From Ovis canadensis (taxonomy: Eukaryota; Chordata; Mammalia; Artiodactyla; Bovidae): 64,000 nucleotides of DNA. The stretch's first letter is position 1; each line of letters opens with the position of its first letter. The position numbers and the translations under genes are program-made. The stretch is taken from NCBI RefSeq assembly GCF_042477335.2, contig NC_091264.1, forward strand, positions 34,969,386-35,033,385, written 5' to 3'. A model generated the notes under the pieces. The model was given only the letters and a program-made list of their open reading frames with translations, had not been told where the DNA came from and ran no database searches. Positions 23,575 to 35,340 of the stretch are shown here, piece after piece.

Positions 23575-23785
23575 GCAGCAGGTCCCTGGTGGTTCAGACA
23601 GTTAGGAATCTGCCTGCAATGTAGCAGACACAGGTTCTATCACCGGGTTGGAAAGATCCCCTAGAGAAGGAAATGGCAACCCATTCCAGTATTCTTGCCT
23701 GAAGAATCCCATGGACAGAGCTATGATCCATAGGGTTTCAGAGTCGGACACGACTGGGGGCCTGACGCTTTCACTTTCATATGCA
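23575..23785 (+). repeat. Bov-tA SINE
   Basis: Diverged sense copy (GGTCCCTGGTGGTTCAGACA to GACGCTTTCACTTTCAT) with GTGCATGGCA- and ATGCATGCCA-like flanks. A short L1-tail phrase, TTGTAAATCAACTCTACTTC, precedes it at 23506. Confidence 0.85.
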
Positions 23786-24467
23786 TGCCATTGAACTAAA
23801 TACTAAAAAGGATGTAATGATACAGCAAATACAATGCTGGGCAATAAGAAGCTCTCTGTCTCCGAGAAGAGGTAACTTGTTTATGTAAATAACACTAATG
23901 CACGGTAGGCAGTGCAGGCTGGAGGAGGGGCACTGTGTGGTCTGAATATGGAGAGGTCATTTCCCTCTTGTTGGGGGCACAGGAGCTGGGGAACAAGCTG
24001 GTTTGCTACCCACTGAATGAATGGTGCATTTCATCATGCTTTGCATTTTAAATACTGTTTGCTCTGGCTATACAATCATCTATCCTCTCAAACTGCGTTT
24101 GTCCTCATGCTGACTCAAATACTATCTCTGTGAACTGGCTTTCACCAGTGTCCTTAAAGAAGTCACATACTCACCTTTGGCCTCATATACAAAACAGTAT
24201 TTTTTGGGTGCTTCCCATTGCCTGTGCATGTCTGATGATTGGTTCATCTATTTTTCCATCACTGATTCTATGATTTATATATACATATATATCTCATTTG
24301 TATATATATCATCTAACTATGCTTTACATAAATCTATCTATACATGCAACATATACGTGACTGTAATTTTTATTTTCTTCTCTACATGTTCCTGTACTTT
24401 AACATTTTCTACAATGAACAGACACAGCTTTTATAATCAGTGAAATATGCCATTAAAAAATAAACGA

Positions 24468-24730
24468 CAGGACTTCTCTAGTGGTCCAGTGGTTAAGACT
24501 TCACCTTCCATTGCAGGCGATTCAAGCTAAGATCCTACATGCCTCACAGCCACAAAACCAAAACCTAAAACAGGAGCGATATTGTGCATGTGTGCTAAGC
24601 AGCTTTAGTCGTGAGTCACTCTTAGTGACCCCATGGACAGTAGCAAATTCAATAAAGACTTTAAAAATGGTCCTGCTGCTGCTGCTAAGTTGCTTCAGTC
24701 CTGGTCCATATTAAAAAAAAAAAAAAACTT
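24468..24730 (+). repeat. CHR-type SINE with two nested Bov-A fragments
   Basis: The CHR body GGACTTCTCTAGTGGTCCAG ends in AATAAAGACTTTAAAAATGG. A Bov-tA piece (about 24592-24643) and a Bov-A2 start (CTGCTGCTGCTGCTAAGTTG, 24672-24700) are inserted. An A run closes it. Confidence 0.7.
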
Positions 24731-24799
24731 TAAATAAAATAGATAAATGAAGGAAAACAGTCTTCTGATCTCAGAGAGAGAGCAGTGAGCTGTCCTGAA

Positions 24800-24885
24800 G
24801 CAAAATCTTAGTTCCCTGCCCAGGAATTAAACCTGGGTAACCTGGATGGAAACCAAGAGCCCTAGCCACTACTCACCAGGGGCTA
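24800..24885 (-). repeat. CHR-type SINE fragment
   Basis: Antisense: CTTAGTTCCCTGCCCAGGAA and CCCTAGCCACTACTCACCAG. Confidence 0.65.
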
Positions 24886-25008
24886 GAGGCGAGAAGCAAA
24901 GTGGCCCTGGGCTCTTGCCCCTGTTTGAAAACAAGAATGTTTCAAGGAAGCAAAAGCTGTACAAAAAGGTACAAAGTTTACTATTAGAAACACAGCACAA
25001 TGTATGGG

Positions 25009-25215
25009 GCGGGGGGAGTAGGGGGCTTCCCTGGTGACTCAGCTGGTAAAGAATCCGCCTGCAATGCGGGAGACCTGGGTTCGATCCCTGGGTTTTGAAG
25101 ATCCCCTGGAGAAGGGAATGGCTACCCGCTCCAGTATTCTGGCCTGGAGATCTCCATGGACTGTATAGTCCATGGGGTCACAAAGAGTTGGACACGACTG
25201 AGTGACTTTCACTTT
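25009..25215 (+). repeat. Bov-tA SINE with 13-bp TSD
   Basis: Full sense copy between the perfect duplications CACAATGTATGGG (24996-25008 and 25216-25228). The 15 bp between the left duplication and the tRNA head are G-rich. Confidence 0.95.
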
Positions 25216-25838
25216 CACAATGTATGGGAGAGCACACAGGAAAACAGTTTGTTTATATGACTCAGAAGCAGGGCAGAGATATACACTCAGAGAGAAATGG
25301 TACGGACATCCTCTCTAATGAGGAGCACAGTAAGTCAGACACTAGGCAGAGATACGCACCCAGAGAGGAGTGAGGTGTTCTGAGCAAGGCGGAAAGCAGT
25401 ATGGAAATCACGTACATAGGCTAGTCCTTCCGGGTCTTTGTTTATCTTTGGCCAATTATCTTGTTTCTTTTTTTTACCCGGATGGTCCATGAACCCTTCC
25501 CAAGAAGCACGAGCAACTTTTTTCTAAGATGGATCCCATCATACAGACCTGTGGGTACATGTCCACATTTACTATGGGATGGGGTCCCCTCCCTTTTCGA
25601 CCATCAAGAAGCCTTCCAGCATACGTACAAACAGGGCAGTCTTTCTTGACCTGTATTGATGTGAGCATTTTAAAAATGAGCAGGGCCTTCAAGCTAAGTG
25701 CTTGTCTTTGATTCTATGAACATTTGACCCAAGCACCCCAGTCTTCTCCACCTCAAAGTACTGATAGTTTCTTTAGTGTCTGAGACCTCTCTACGTGTAC
25801 ACTTGGAAATGCTTGAACTTGGCCTCATTTCTCCTTGA

Positions 25839-26156
<318 letters not shown>

Positions 26157-26668
26157 GAGGCCCACCTCCCAGGGACTGTAGCTGTGTTACCTGGCGGGAC
26201 ACTTTCCATGTGCCGGACTAGGTGTTGTAAGGTATGTGTTGTCCTGGCATGATTTTACTCCAAGATCCTCAATTACCCACATGGCTTTGACTGGTAGCTC
26301 CTGATCTGTCATTCAATCCTCGAGTCCAGCCTGGGCACTCTATACATGGGCTGTTCCCTCCATGTCAATACCCATTGTCTCCAGGAGCTACCAAGAGAAG
26401 GCAAGTATCAGCTGCTTGCATTTTGTCATCAGTGATTTGCACTGTCAGCATCTCCTGAGCCTCTATGTGCAATTACAGAGTTTCAGGGGCAAAGAAAACT
26501 TCTGCTAAGGAAACTTAGTTGTTTCAATGGAAAAAAAAAAAAAGCAACAACAAAATCTCAGACATCTCTAACATTCTCACGTCAGTTAATCTATGAAAAA
26601 AAAAAATTACTTGTTGTCATATAGACCAAGAAAAGAAGTGAAGAGATGTAGCTTTGAGTTTCCAGATA

Positions 26669-26712
<44 letters not shown>
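26669..26712. repeat. (GT)n microsatellite
   Basis: An uninterrupted GT run of about 21 units, downstream of the ANKRD66 stop. Confidence 0.95.
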
Positions 26713-26713
<1 letters not shown>

Positions 26714-27705
26714 GTGGGGTACAAGCCCACAATCTAGCAGAAAAAATTTGGCCATAACATTAGCTCAGTAAAAAACTAAAAACCTTAATTTTATTCCGCT
26801 TATGGGAGCTGGGATAAAATCATGGAACTTGTAACTATAACTTTACTTGATCAACTGTATATTTTAGGATATCTAAATATAGATCAGGTATTATATGCTA
26901 TAAATGTGAAGTACAGATGGTAATTTTAAGACTTAGAATAAAAAATGTAAAATAGCTCATCAATAATATTAATTGCAGGTTGAAATATAATATTTTGAAT
27001 AGTGGGATTAAATAAAACATATTACTAACATGAATTTTGCCTTTCTCCTTTCAGTTTCTTAAAAATGTGGCTAGTAGAGTGTTTAAAATTGCATAGGTGG
27101 CTTGCTTTTGTTTCCTTCTGAAACAGTACTACAGTAGAAACAGACAATATTTAGAATCTCCACTAAGTTGCTGATCTGGTGCCCTTGAACTGTCTATCCC
27201 GCATTCTAAGTTTATTAATTTTTCTGCCAAAATCAATGTCTTGAGGCACCTGACATTGTGTTAATTATATGCTCCTCAATACTTATATAAATACAGGTTG
27301 AATTTTCTAAAATAAATAAACGCTTGAGCATCTTACAGGAAACCAGTGTAGCTGTGGAGGACACCCTGGCTAGTGTTCATCCCTCTGGAGCATCAATTTT
27401 CTTTCTCTCATCCCTGCAGTTTATAGACGTGGTTCCTGCTTGCCATCCTTGTATTGGTCCTCAACAAGCAGCAGCTCGAGCTGGACCACTGCGTCTTCTT
27501 CTGGGAGTGTGAATGGGGATACCCTGGGCTTGCTGGTTTTGAGAGGGTAACAGGCAGGAAGGACAGGAGTCTCCAGATGGAGGAAATAGGCTGCAAGTGC
27601 CAGACATTTTTTATCTCTCTCTTAAGCAGCAGGAGGAAGCAAATTACTAGCGTTATATTTTTTCCACTTCTCTATACAAATTTAAAAAGAGGTTTCTTTT
27701 AAAAT
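26713..27705. other. no gene recognised
   Basis: AT-rich sequence with AATAAA hexamers that could serve the ANKRD66 3' end. ORFs at 27324-27702 carry no known domain. Confidence 0.5.
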
Positions 27706-27709
27706 TCTT

Positions 27710-28304
27710 TGTTGCCGTGATGACACCTGGTTCCACCTGAACTTAACTTTTCTCAAATCTTATGGAAATGTTTGTCTTAAGCTTTGTTAATGAACAACAT
27801 GCTTGCCCTAGACTCTGTCCTCAGAACAGAGGACAGAGCCTAAGACTCAGAACCGACTTGACAAACCAGCATGATTTACTTATGCAAATGTTCTCTTAAG
27901 CTATATTAATGAGACTGTATTTGCTTGGAAACCTGCCTCCCTTCAAGATTCATGTCAACCATTTTATGGCCCAGGACAACTCACCTCGTGCCAATGTTAT
28001 CTCAAAATGTATGTTTTGGGTGAGGGACCTGGTGCCAGTTTCTGAGTTTTGAGACGTTTCCTTTCTCTGATTAGCAGACTGTTAGTAGCTATATAACAGC
28101 TGGCTAAAGACTAGCAGGGGGACACTCTTTCTGCCCCCTTCTGATGTCTATGTGAGAAGCTTTCTCTATCTCTTTTATACTTTAATAAAACTTTATTGCA
28201 CAAAAGCTCTGAGCAATCAAGACTTGTCACTGGCCCCAGATTGAATTCTTCTCCTCCAGAGGCCAAGAATCCTGGCATCTTTCCTGGCTCAGCAACAACC
28301 TTTC
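27710..28304 (+). mobile_element. endogenous retrovirus LTR
   Basis: An LTR-like promoter layout: TATA box CTATATAACAG at about 28088, polyadenylation signal AATAAAA at about 28184, a U5-like stretch and an AACAACCTTTCA end. No adjacent gag-pol sequence was seen, so it is probably solitary. The left boundary is approximate and no target duplication was found. Confidence 0.65.
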
Positions 28305-28339
28305 AGTTCTAGAAGATGAGGCTAAACTCAGGGGACATG

Positions 28340-28430
28340 GGGGGGGGGTGGTCTCCAACTTCTGTCCTGACCCCCCCCACAGACACACAGACACACAGAC
28401 ACACAGACACACAGACACACACACACTGCC
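28340..28430. repeat. G/C runs and (ACAGAC)n-type repeat
   Basis: A G run near 28341, a C run near 28372 and CAGACACA repeats through 28427. A minus-strand ORF (28227-28733) is built on this low-complexity DNA. Confidence 0.8.
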
Positions 28431-29199
28431 CTTGACCTCTGTGCAGTGTCTCCACCCTCTCTCCAAGTTCACACATTTCCCCCTCACCAGTTGTAGCCTA
28501 AGCAGTGGCTTGTGAGCCAAGGGAGAAGGGAGAAGGAGGGAAGGGAGGGAGCGAGAGGGGTGAGGGGTGGAAGTGGGTGGAAAAGGGCCCAGGCTGCAAC
28601 ACTGAGACCCCAAAGTTGACAAAAAGAAAGTCCTATAGTTTTCCCCCTCATCACTTAAATTGAGCCCCATCTTTTCATAGGGCCCCTCACTGATGGACCC
28701 CTCCACTGGTAAGCCCCCTCCCTCACTGGGCACTCATTGCCCTCCCTGAGCCCCCTGCTGATTTAGAAACCTCAGTCTTCTCAGGAGCCCCCTTGTCATA
28801 ACTTTCCTCCTACCCTTGGCCCTGGTCACACTCTCAGAAAGACCCCATTCAGGACCTTAGACACCAAGCTGGGCCCAGAGGGGAGGAACCTGCAGGTTCT
28901 GGCCTTCCTATCCCAGCCAGGACCTTCCTGGGGTCCTTACTCCCTAAGCATCCTCAGGAGCAGGATGGTCTTCATGTCCACTCTCTCCCCTTATCATTGC
29001 CTTTGGCCCCTGAGTAACTCCCTAATGGCTCTTCCTCTAGGGCAATTTGTCCTTCTGGGCACTGGCCACCAGGTGCTGTGCTGACCAAATGGCATGGAAA
29101 TCTTGCCCAGAGGTCAGGCCTGGAGGGTGGCAGATCCAGTCTGGCATTTTCAGAGGAATATTAATGATAGGAGCTTGTGGACAAGAAGCTGGGAGGTAA
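28431..29199. other. no gene recognised
   Basis: A purine-rich block at 28520-28570 and GC-richer anonymous sequence to 29195. No exon or repeat is assigned. Confidence 0.45.
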
Positions 29200-29920
29200 T
29201 GTTAGGGGAAGCACGCTGATTGACACCACCCACCCTGGCCAGGCACCATAGTAACTATTTGCATGAGTTGTTTTACGACAGGATTTGGGAAAGGTCAAAA
29301 GGAGACACTGCATGTCTGACCACCTCCCAGAATTCTTCTCTCTGCATCCATCTTGGCTGAACAAGGCGTGCACCACCAGGAAGGACTCTGAGTCAGAATG
29401 ATTGGCTAAAGACAGTTCAGTTGAGTCGCTCAGTCATGTCCGACTCTTTGCGACCCCATGAATCGCAGCACGCCAGGCCTCCCTGTCCATCACCAATTGC
29501 TGGAGTTCATTCAGACTCACGTCCATCGAGTCAGTGATGCCATCCAGCCATCTCATCCTCTGTCGCCCCCTTTTCCTCCTGCCCACAATCCCTCCCAGCA
29601 TCAGAGTCTTTTCCAGTGAGTCAACTCTTCACATGAGGTGGCCAAAGTACTGGAGTTTCAGCTTTAGCATCATTCTTTCCAAAGAAATCCCAGGGCTGAT
29701 CTCTTTGAAACAAATCCCATTACCATAAAACCTGAGACTGCAAGCCACGTGACAGAGCTGTTCTCCCGGGTTCCCTTACCCTACTGCTCCCCCTCCGGGG
29801 GTCCTTTCCCAATAAAATCTCTTGCTTTGTCAGCACATGTGTCTTCTCGGACAATTCATTTCTGAGTGTTAGACAAGAGCCCAGTTTCAGGCCCTGGAAA
29901 GGGTCCCCTTTCCTGCAACA
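29200..29920 (+). mobile_element. solo ERV LTR (class I type) split by BovB
   Basis: Starts TGTTAGGGGAAG and ends TTCCTGCAACA, flanked by GTAA on both sides (29196-29199, 29921-29924). A 4-bp duplication is typical of gammaretrovirus-like elements. Polyadenylation signal CCCAATAAAATCTCTTGC lies at about 29808. Removing the BovB insert leaves about 428 bp. No internal viral sequence follows. Confidence 0.85.
29414..29706 (-). mobile_element. BovB LINE 3' fragment inside the LTR
   Basis: An antisense BovB tail (AGTTCAGTTGAGTCGCTCAG) running to CCCAGGGCTGATCTCTTTG. It separates the U3-like part of the LTR (ending GGCTAAAGAC) from the remainder (AAATCCCATTACC). Confidence 0.93.
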
Positions 29921-30024
29921 GTAAGGGCTAGGGCCATCTACCAGGCCTGCTCCCTCAGCCCAGGTGGGTTCCATGGAGGAGAATTAATAGAGGCAGGAAT
30001 AGTGAAAGGGAAGGTATTTTAAGA

Positions 30025-30245
30025 CCCATGCCTCCGGGGTGCACAGTGGTAAAGTATCTGCCTGCAATGCAGGAGACACAAGACCTGTGTGGTTCCATCC
30101 CTGGGTCAGGAAGATCCCTTGGAAAAGGAAGCGGCAACCCACTCTAGTGTTCTTGCCTGGTAAATTCCATGGACAGAGGAGTCTGGCGGGCTACTGTCCA
30201 TGGGGTTGCAAAGGGTTGAACATAACTGAGCAACTGAGCATGCAC
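30025..30245 (+). repeat. Bov-tA SINE with TSD
   Basis: Sense copy flanked by ATTTTAAGA (30016-30024 and 30246-30254). Confidence 0.92.
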
Positions 30246-30420
30246 ATTTTAAGAGCCAGGACTCCTACAGTAAAATTGGCCGCCCTGAAGTGTCTAAACA
30301 GATGGGTAAGCACTCTCCAGGGGTTTTATAGATTCCTACTTAAGACTAGGCTGGACTCAGAAATTTCTGTGGCCCCCTCTTCAGCTTTCACACTCCACCT
30401 GGGTAATAAAATAAGAAAAA

Positions 30421-30606
30421 GGGGACTTCCCTGTCTTCCAGTGGCTGAGACTCCATGCTCCCAATGCAGGGAACAGGTTCGATTTCCGTCAGGGAGCTAG
30501 ATCCCACATGCCCAACTAAACATCCTGCATACCACAGCAAAGATCAAAGATCCAAGAGCTGCAACTAAAACCTCGTACAGCGAAAATAAATAAATAAAAT
30601 TTTAAA
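30421..30606 (+). repeat. CHR-type SINE
   Basis: GGGGACTTCCCTGTCTTCCA head, ATGCAGGGAACAGGTTCGAT and an AAATAAATAAATAAAATT tail. Confidence 0.85.
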
Positions 30607-31589
30607 GGAATGCATCCTAAATACTTTATTATCAATGATGCATCCACTTCTTTAATAAAAAAAGGAGAAGAAATAAAGAAAAAGAATTTTTAATAAAGAG
30701 TCTTCCCCTGGGAATGTGAAGTCTTCATGAGAACATGGACCAATAACATATAACCTCAGAAGAGTGAAGTGGCTAATTCTATGATGGGGCTGAGGAAGGG
30801 TAGAGGAGTGTTCTAGAAAAAGAAAGAAAAGATAGACAGAGACAGACAGCAAGCCAGTGAGTGAGCACGCTCACAGCCTTTCTAGTTTCCAGTTCTGGCT
30901 CCTTACTCAGGAAATCTGTGAAGTACCACTTCCATAATGATATTTCCTCTTTTGCTTACAGTACATTGAATTGATTGTTTTCTCCCTTACAACCAACGTT
31001 CTTCATAAGCACAGTATTTTAAGATCATGGGCATATGAGTCAAGCAGGCTTAGGTTTGTAACCTCCCCTAGGAAACAGGCAAAATGATCCTTACATCCTG
31101 GGGTTGCTCTGCAGATGAGATGATGTGTAAGATGCTGGCACTGGTGCTCTGTACCTGGTCCATGTAATGGCTAATTGTATTATTTATAGGAGTGAGCTCA
31201 GTTTTTCCCTGAGAATCCCAAAGAGATCCAGGAAGAATGCCTTTTATGGGTTGAGTGAGGCTCTCCATTGTTCAGTGCATAAATACTCCCTGCCTAGTTT
31301 CGTGGCACAGATAATAGCCCTCCTTCCATTGGTTGGACAAACTTGGACCAAACTGTGGTGTGTGTTCTTAAGGTCCTTCACTGGGTCCATAACCCATGGC
31401 CTCCCAGTGTCCTTACTGAGTCCTCCTTTCATTGTTATCCTCATCGAGGCATCAGGAGAAGGAATATATTTTTGTCCCACTCGAGTTTGTATACTTTATA
31501 ATAACAACAGAAAGAGGACACCACAGTAGCTTCTTTGTATGATGAAGCTATTGCCGTGCAGATTCTTTTTTTTTTTTTTGCCATGCAGA
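30607..31589. other. no gene recognised; weak MIR near 31020-31190
   Basis: Anonymous sequence with a T run at 31567-31579. ORFs of 66-120 codons on both strands have no recognisable domain. Confidence 0.45.
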
Positions 31590-31760
31590 TTCTGTACTAA
31601 GCACTTTACGTGTATTATATCTACTCTCATGACACACCTGCAAAGCAGGTATCATCATCCCCAGTTGACATCACAAACTAAAATTCTGAGAGGCTGAGTG
31701 ACTTGCCCGAGGCTGATCTTGGTGGCCTAGCTTTCAACAGCTTGGAGCAGGACTTGGGTT
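31590..31760 (-). repeat. MIR
   Basis: Antisense MIR: CTGTACTAAGCACTTTACGT, GCAAAGCAGGTATCATCATC, GAGTGACTTGCCCGAGGC. Confidence 0.7.
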
Positions 31761-33073
31761 CCCAGTCAGAGATTAGGTTGGGTCAGAGCGGTTGAGAGCA
31801 CCAGATCCTAGCCACTAGATCAGTGGTCAGTGACAAGGGCCCTGGCCCTTAGGCTTTGCAGAAAAGAATTCCCACAAAGATGGAAAGTAGTAAAACAAGT
31901 TAAATATTTTTTAAGAGAGAAAATACAATATATGTGGATAAACACGTGGGCAGACTCAGCGAGAGAGAGAGAGTCCCTGAGTCGCACTTTTGAGGCAGTT
32001 TGAATTACTTTTACGTGACATTTCTTCCAGATTTCCTTTGGTCAACCATTTTAATTTGCCTGGGTTCATAGTCCATACTTGGTTTATCTCAGGGTCTTCC
32101 CATGTGTGCACACGCATCTCTTAGCCAAGATGGATTCTACCGAAAAGGTGTCTGGGTAGAATATCTCTTGACATAATTCCTCCCCCTTTGCCCTCCGAGG
32201 AGACTTTCTGTGCCTGTGTGGTGGTGGAGGTCTCCTAACTTCAAGAAAAGAAATATGTGGTCTTAACAGGGCCCAGCCTCCTCTCTTTATTGTCCTGTTA
32301 TTCTTGTCTTGGAGTTTCAGTCCACAGGGAATGAAACCCCAGTTGCTTTACCCTGCGGGTGCCCATCTGCCTCCTGCCTCAAAGCCATCTGGCTGATGCT
32401 CATAAAATCTTGAAAACCTGCCTGGACTGAAAGGAACTCTAACCCTGCAAGCTGAAACCTCAGGCAGATTGCTTAACATCTATAGTTTTCTTTATTGTAA
32501 CTTGGAGAGGACAGAATGTTTATACCATAGTGTTGTGGGGAGAATTAACTGAGATAACTCATATTAAGCACTTGCTACAATGCTTTCCACATTTAAGGGT
32601 CTTTAAATTACTGGACATCTTTTCTTGGCCATGGAATTTTTTATATCTTATTTTTAAAAGCCATCATTTATTAACAGATTCTAAGAACTGTATTATGGAA
32701 CAGAGCACTCAGGGTGTGTCTTCCTGAAAATGCCAGGGAAAATGCAATCAACAGTTCTATTGTTTGGTGTTTATGATATCAAAGGAGCTTGTGGAATTTA
32801 TTTTTTACAGCATGAATTATTTGGCATTGCTTGAGAAAGAGTCCCAAACAACTTGAGTTCAGCCAAAAACATTATTAAAGCTTTCTCTTACCAGCATTCT
32901 GACTTTCCTCTTTGAACTTATGAATTCAAGCCAACACTTTTTTTTCTGTTTCTGTCCTCTATACTCTGTTGGCAGGCAGTATTCACTTAAAAGTCCTGAA
33001 AAGAGAAAACTTCATGGGTGAAGACAAAAACACCCTACCGAAAAATGTTAACCAAATCCCATGTCTCACACAG
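31761..33073. other. unassigned, possible antisense LTR at 31.8-32.4 kb
   Basis: The 31.8-32.4 kb stretch has ruminant-repeat character (CCCCCTTTGCCCTCCGAGGA). I cannot name or bound it. A weak MIR lies at 32460-32620. The rest is anonymous AT-rich DNA. Confidence 0.35.
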
Positions 33074-33184
33074 GCTTCCCTGGTGGCTCAGATGGTAAAG
33101 AATCCGCCTGCAAAGCAGGGGATCTGGTTTCAATCCCTGGGTCAGGAAGATCCCCTGGAGGAGGGAATGGCAACCCACTCCAGA
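33074..33184 (+). repeat. Bov-tA SINE, 3' truncated
   Basis: GGCTTCCCTGGTGGCTCAGA head through GGCAACCCACTCCAG, where homology stops. Loss of the 3' end is unusual for a retroposed SINE and implies a later deletion. Confidence 0.9.
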
Positions 33185-33616
33185 ACTGAAGTGTATAATC
33201 TTATCTCACATCTGAATTCTTTTCCATCGAGACTGCCACTACCTGTCAAGCTGGGCTGCTCACTGCCTGGTGTTTTGCCAAAAGTTTTAATTTTGGTTTC
33301 AGGTTTGAAGGATTTGTCAATAAAAGAAACCACTAGTTAAACACAAATAAACACTTTCAATAGTTAATAGAGAATTTTCTAATTTACTTTCAATATACAA
33401 TCATAACCCACATACATCTCCTAATTGGGCTGACAGCATCCAGGGTCAAGTCAAACAGCAGTAGGAAATCCCCTGTAACAGCAGTCTGGAGTCCCCATTG
33501 GGAATAGGTCCCAGGCAGCATAATCACTCCATGGGTGAGACTTCAAAATTGTCGTGTTTGTGTTCTCACTAATAATCCCAGGCTGCAAACTAATATCATC
33601 ATCAGTTTGGGACTGT

Positions 33617-34118
33617 CGACTAAAAAAAGATGTACAACTTGAGAGCTGTGAGTTAAGTTTTATTTGGGGCAAAATGAGGACTTCAGTCCAGGAGGCAGCA
33701 TCTCCGATTGTTCTGAGAGACTACTCCAAAGCAGCAGTGGGGGAAAGTCAATATATAAAGATTTTGGTGAAGGGGGAGTTCAATGCCATGAAGCGCTCAT
33801 TTTACAAAAGGTTTTTGTTAGTCATGAGGATCTGATGTCACCATGAGGGGCTTTCAGTTCAGTTCAGTCGCTCAGTCGTGTCCGACTCTTTGCGACCCCA
33901 TGAGTCGCAGCACACCAGGCCTCCCTGTCCATCACCAACTCCCGGAGTTCACTCAGACTCATGTCCGTCGAGTTGGTGATGCCATCCAGCCATCTCATCC
34001 TCTGTCATCCCCTTCTCCTCCTGCCCCCAATCCCTCCCAGCATCAGAGTCTTTTCCAATGAGTCAACTCTTGCTTCTCTAAATATGAGGAGAAGCAATCA
34101 TTGAGATCATAATATCTC
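33617..34118 (-). mobile_element. LTR-like repeat, copy B, interrupted
   Basis: Homologous to the repeat at 20959-21270 (shared TTTTATTTG, TTCTGAGA, then TTCTCTAAATATGAGGAGAAG). A BovB 3' fragment interrupts it at 33855-34070. Its right side is cut by the long BovB beginning near 34119. Confidence 0.5.
33855..34070 (-). mobile_element. BovB LINE 3' fragment
   Basis: An antisense tail (CAGTTCAGTTCAGTCGCTCA) to CCAATGAGTCAACTCT, lying in opposite orientation 48 bp upstream of the long BovB. Confidence 0.92.
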
Positions 34119-34822
34119 AGAGGTCAGGGGCAGAAGCCGGGAGGACCCCATGCCCGAAGGGTGGCGACCAAGAGGAGTTACCCCATGTCAGAGGTCAGGG
34201 GCAGCGGCCGAGAGTGCCAGGCTGCAACGGCGCAGGAACAGCCGAGAGGAGCTACCCCGCGTTGGAGGCCAGGGGCAACGGCCGGGAGGAGCCACATCCA
34301 AGGAGCGGTGGCTGCGCGGGCGCAGGAGGGCCTAGAGGAGCTATCCCACGTTGAAGGTCAGGAAGGGCGGCAGTGAGGAGATACCCCTCATCCAAGGTAA
34401 GGAGCAGCAGCTGCGCTTTGCTGGAGCAGCCTTGAAGAGATACCCCACGCCCAAGGTAAGAGAAACCCAAGTAAGATGGTAGGTGTTGCAAGAGGGCATC
34501 AGAGGACAGACAAGCTGAAACCATACTCACAGAAAACTAGTCAATCTAATCACACTAGGACCACAGCCTTGTCTAACTCAATGAAACTAAGCCGTGCCTG
34601 CAGGGCAACCCAAGACGGGCAGGTCATGGTGGAGAGGTCTGACAGAATGTGGTCCATTGGAGAAGGGAATGGCAAGCCACTTCAGTATTCTTGCCTTGAG
34701 AACCCCATGAACAGTATGAAAGGCAAAATGATAGAATACTGAAAGAGGAACTCCCCAGGTCACTAGGTGCCCAATATGCTACTGGAGATCAGTGGAGAAA
34801 TAACTCCAGAAAGAGTGAAAGG

Positions 34823-35134
34823 ATGGAGCCAAAGCAAAAACAATACCCAGCTGTGGATGTGACTGGTGATAGAAGCAAGGTCCTATGCTGTAAAGAGCAA
34901 TATTGCATAGGAACCTGGAATGTCAGGTCCATGAATCAAGGCAAATTGGAAGAGGTCAAACAAGAGATGGCAAGAGTGAACGTCGACATTCTAGGAATCA
35001 GCAAACTAAAATGGGCTGGAATAGGTGAATTTAACTCAGATGACCATTATATCTACTACTGCGGGCAGGAATCCCTCGGAAGAAATGGAATAGCCATCAT
35101 GGTCAACAAAAGAGTCCAAAATGCGGTGAAGTGA
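34823..35134 (+). pseudogene. BovB ORF2, endonuclease N-terminal part
   Basis: An apurinic-type endonuclease start: YCIGTWNVRSMNQGKLEEVK and DILGISKLKWAG, continuing to MVNKRVQNAVK. This supplies the first catalytic block of the LINE nuclease that nicks target DNA. The frame then runs into the Bov-tA SINE at 35127 and stops. The downstream part of the domain resumes after 35340. Confidence 0.9.
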
Positions 35135-35340
35135 AGTGAAGACGCTCAGTCGTGTCCGACTCTTTGCATTCCCATGGACTGTAGCCAACCAGGCTCCTCT
35201 GTCCATGGGATTTTCCAGGCAAGAATACTGGGGTGGATTGCCATTTCCTTCTCCAGGGGATCTTCCTGACCCAGGGATCGAACCCGGGTCTCTTGCATTG
35301 TAGACAGATGATTTCCCGTCTGAGCCACCAGGGAAGTCCC
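35127..35340 (-). repeat. Bov-tA SINE inserted in BovB
   Basis: An antisense full-length copy (GACGCTCAGTCGTGTCCGAC to GAGCCACCAGGGAAGTCCC) interrupting the endonuclease region. No clear target duplication is visible. Confidence 0.93.

Noticed and set aside
28227..28733. 168-codon minus ORF
   Set aside because: Built largely on CAGACA repeats, G/C runs and a purine-rich tract, so not a gene.
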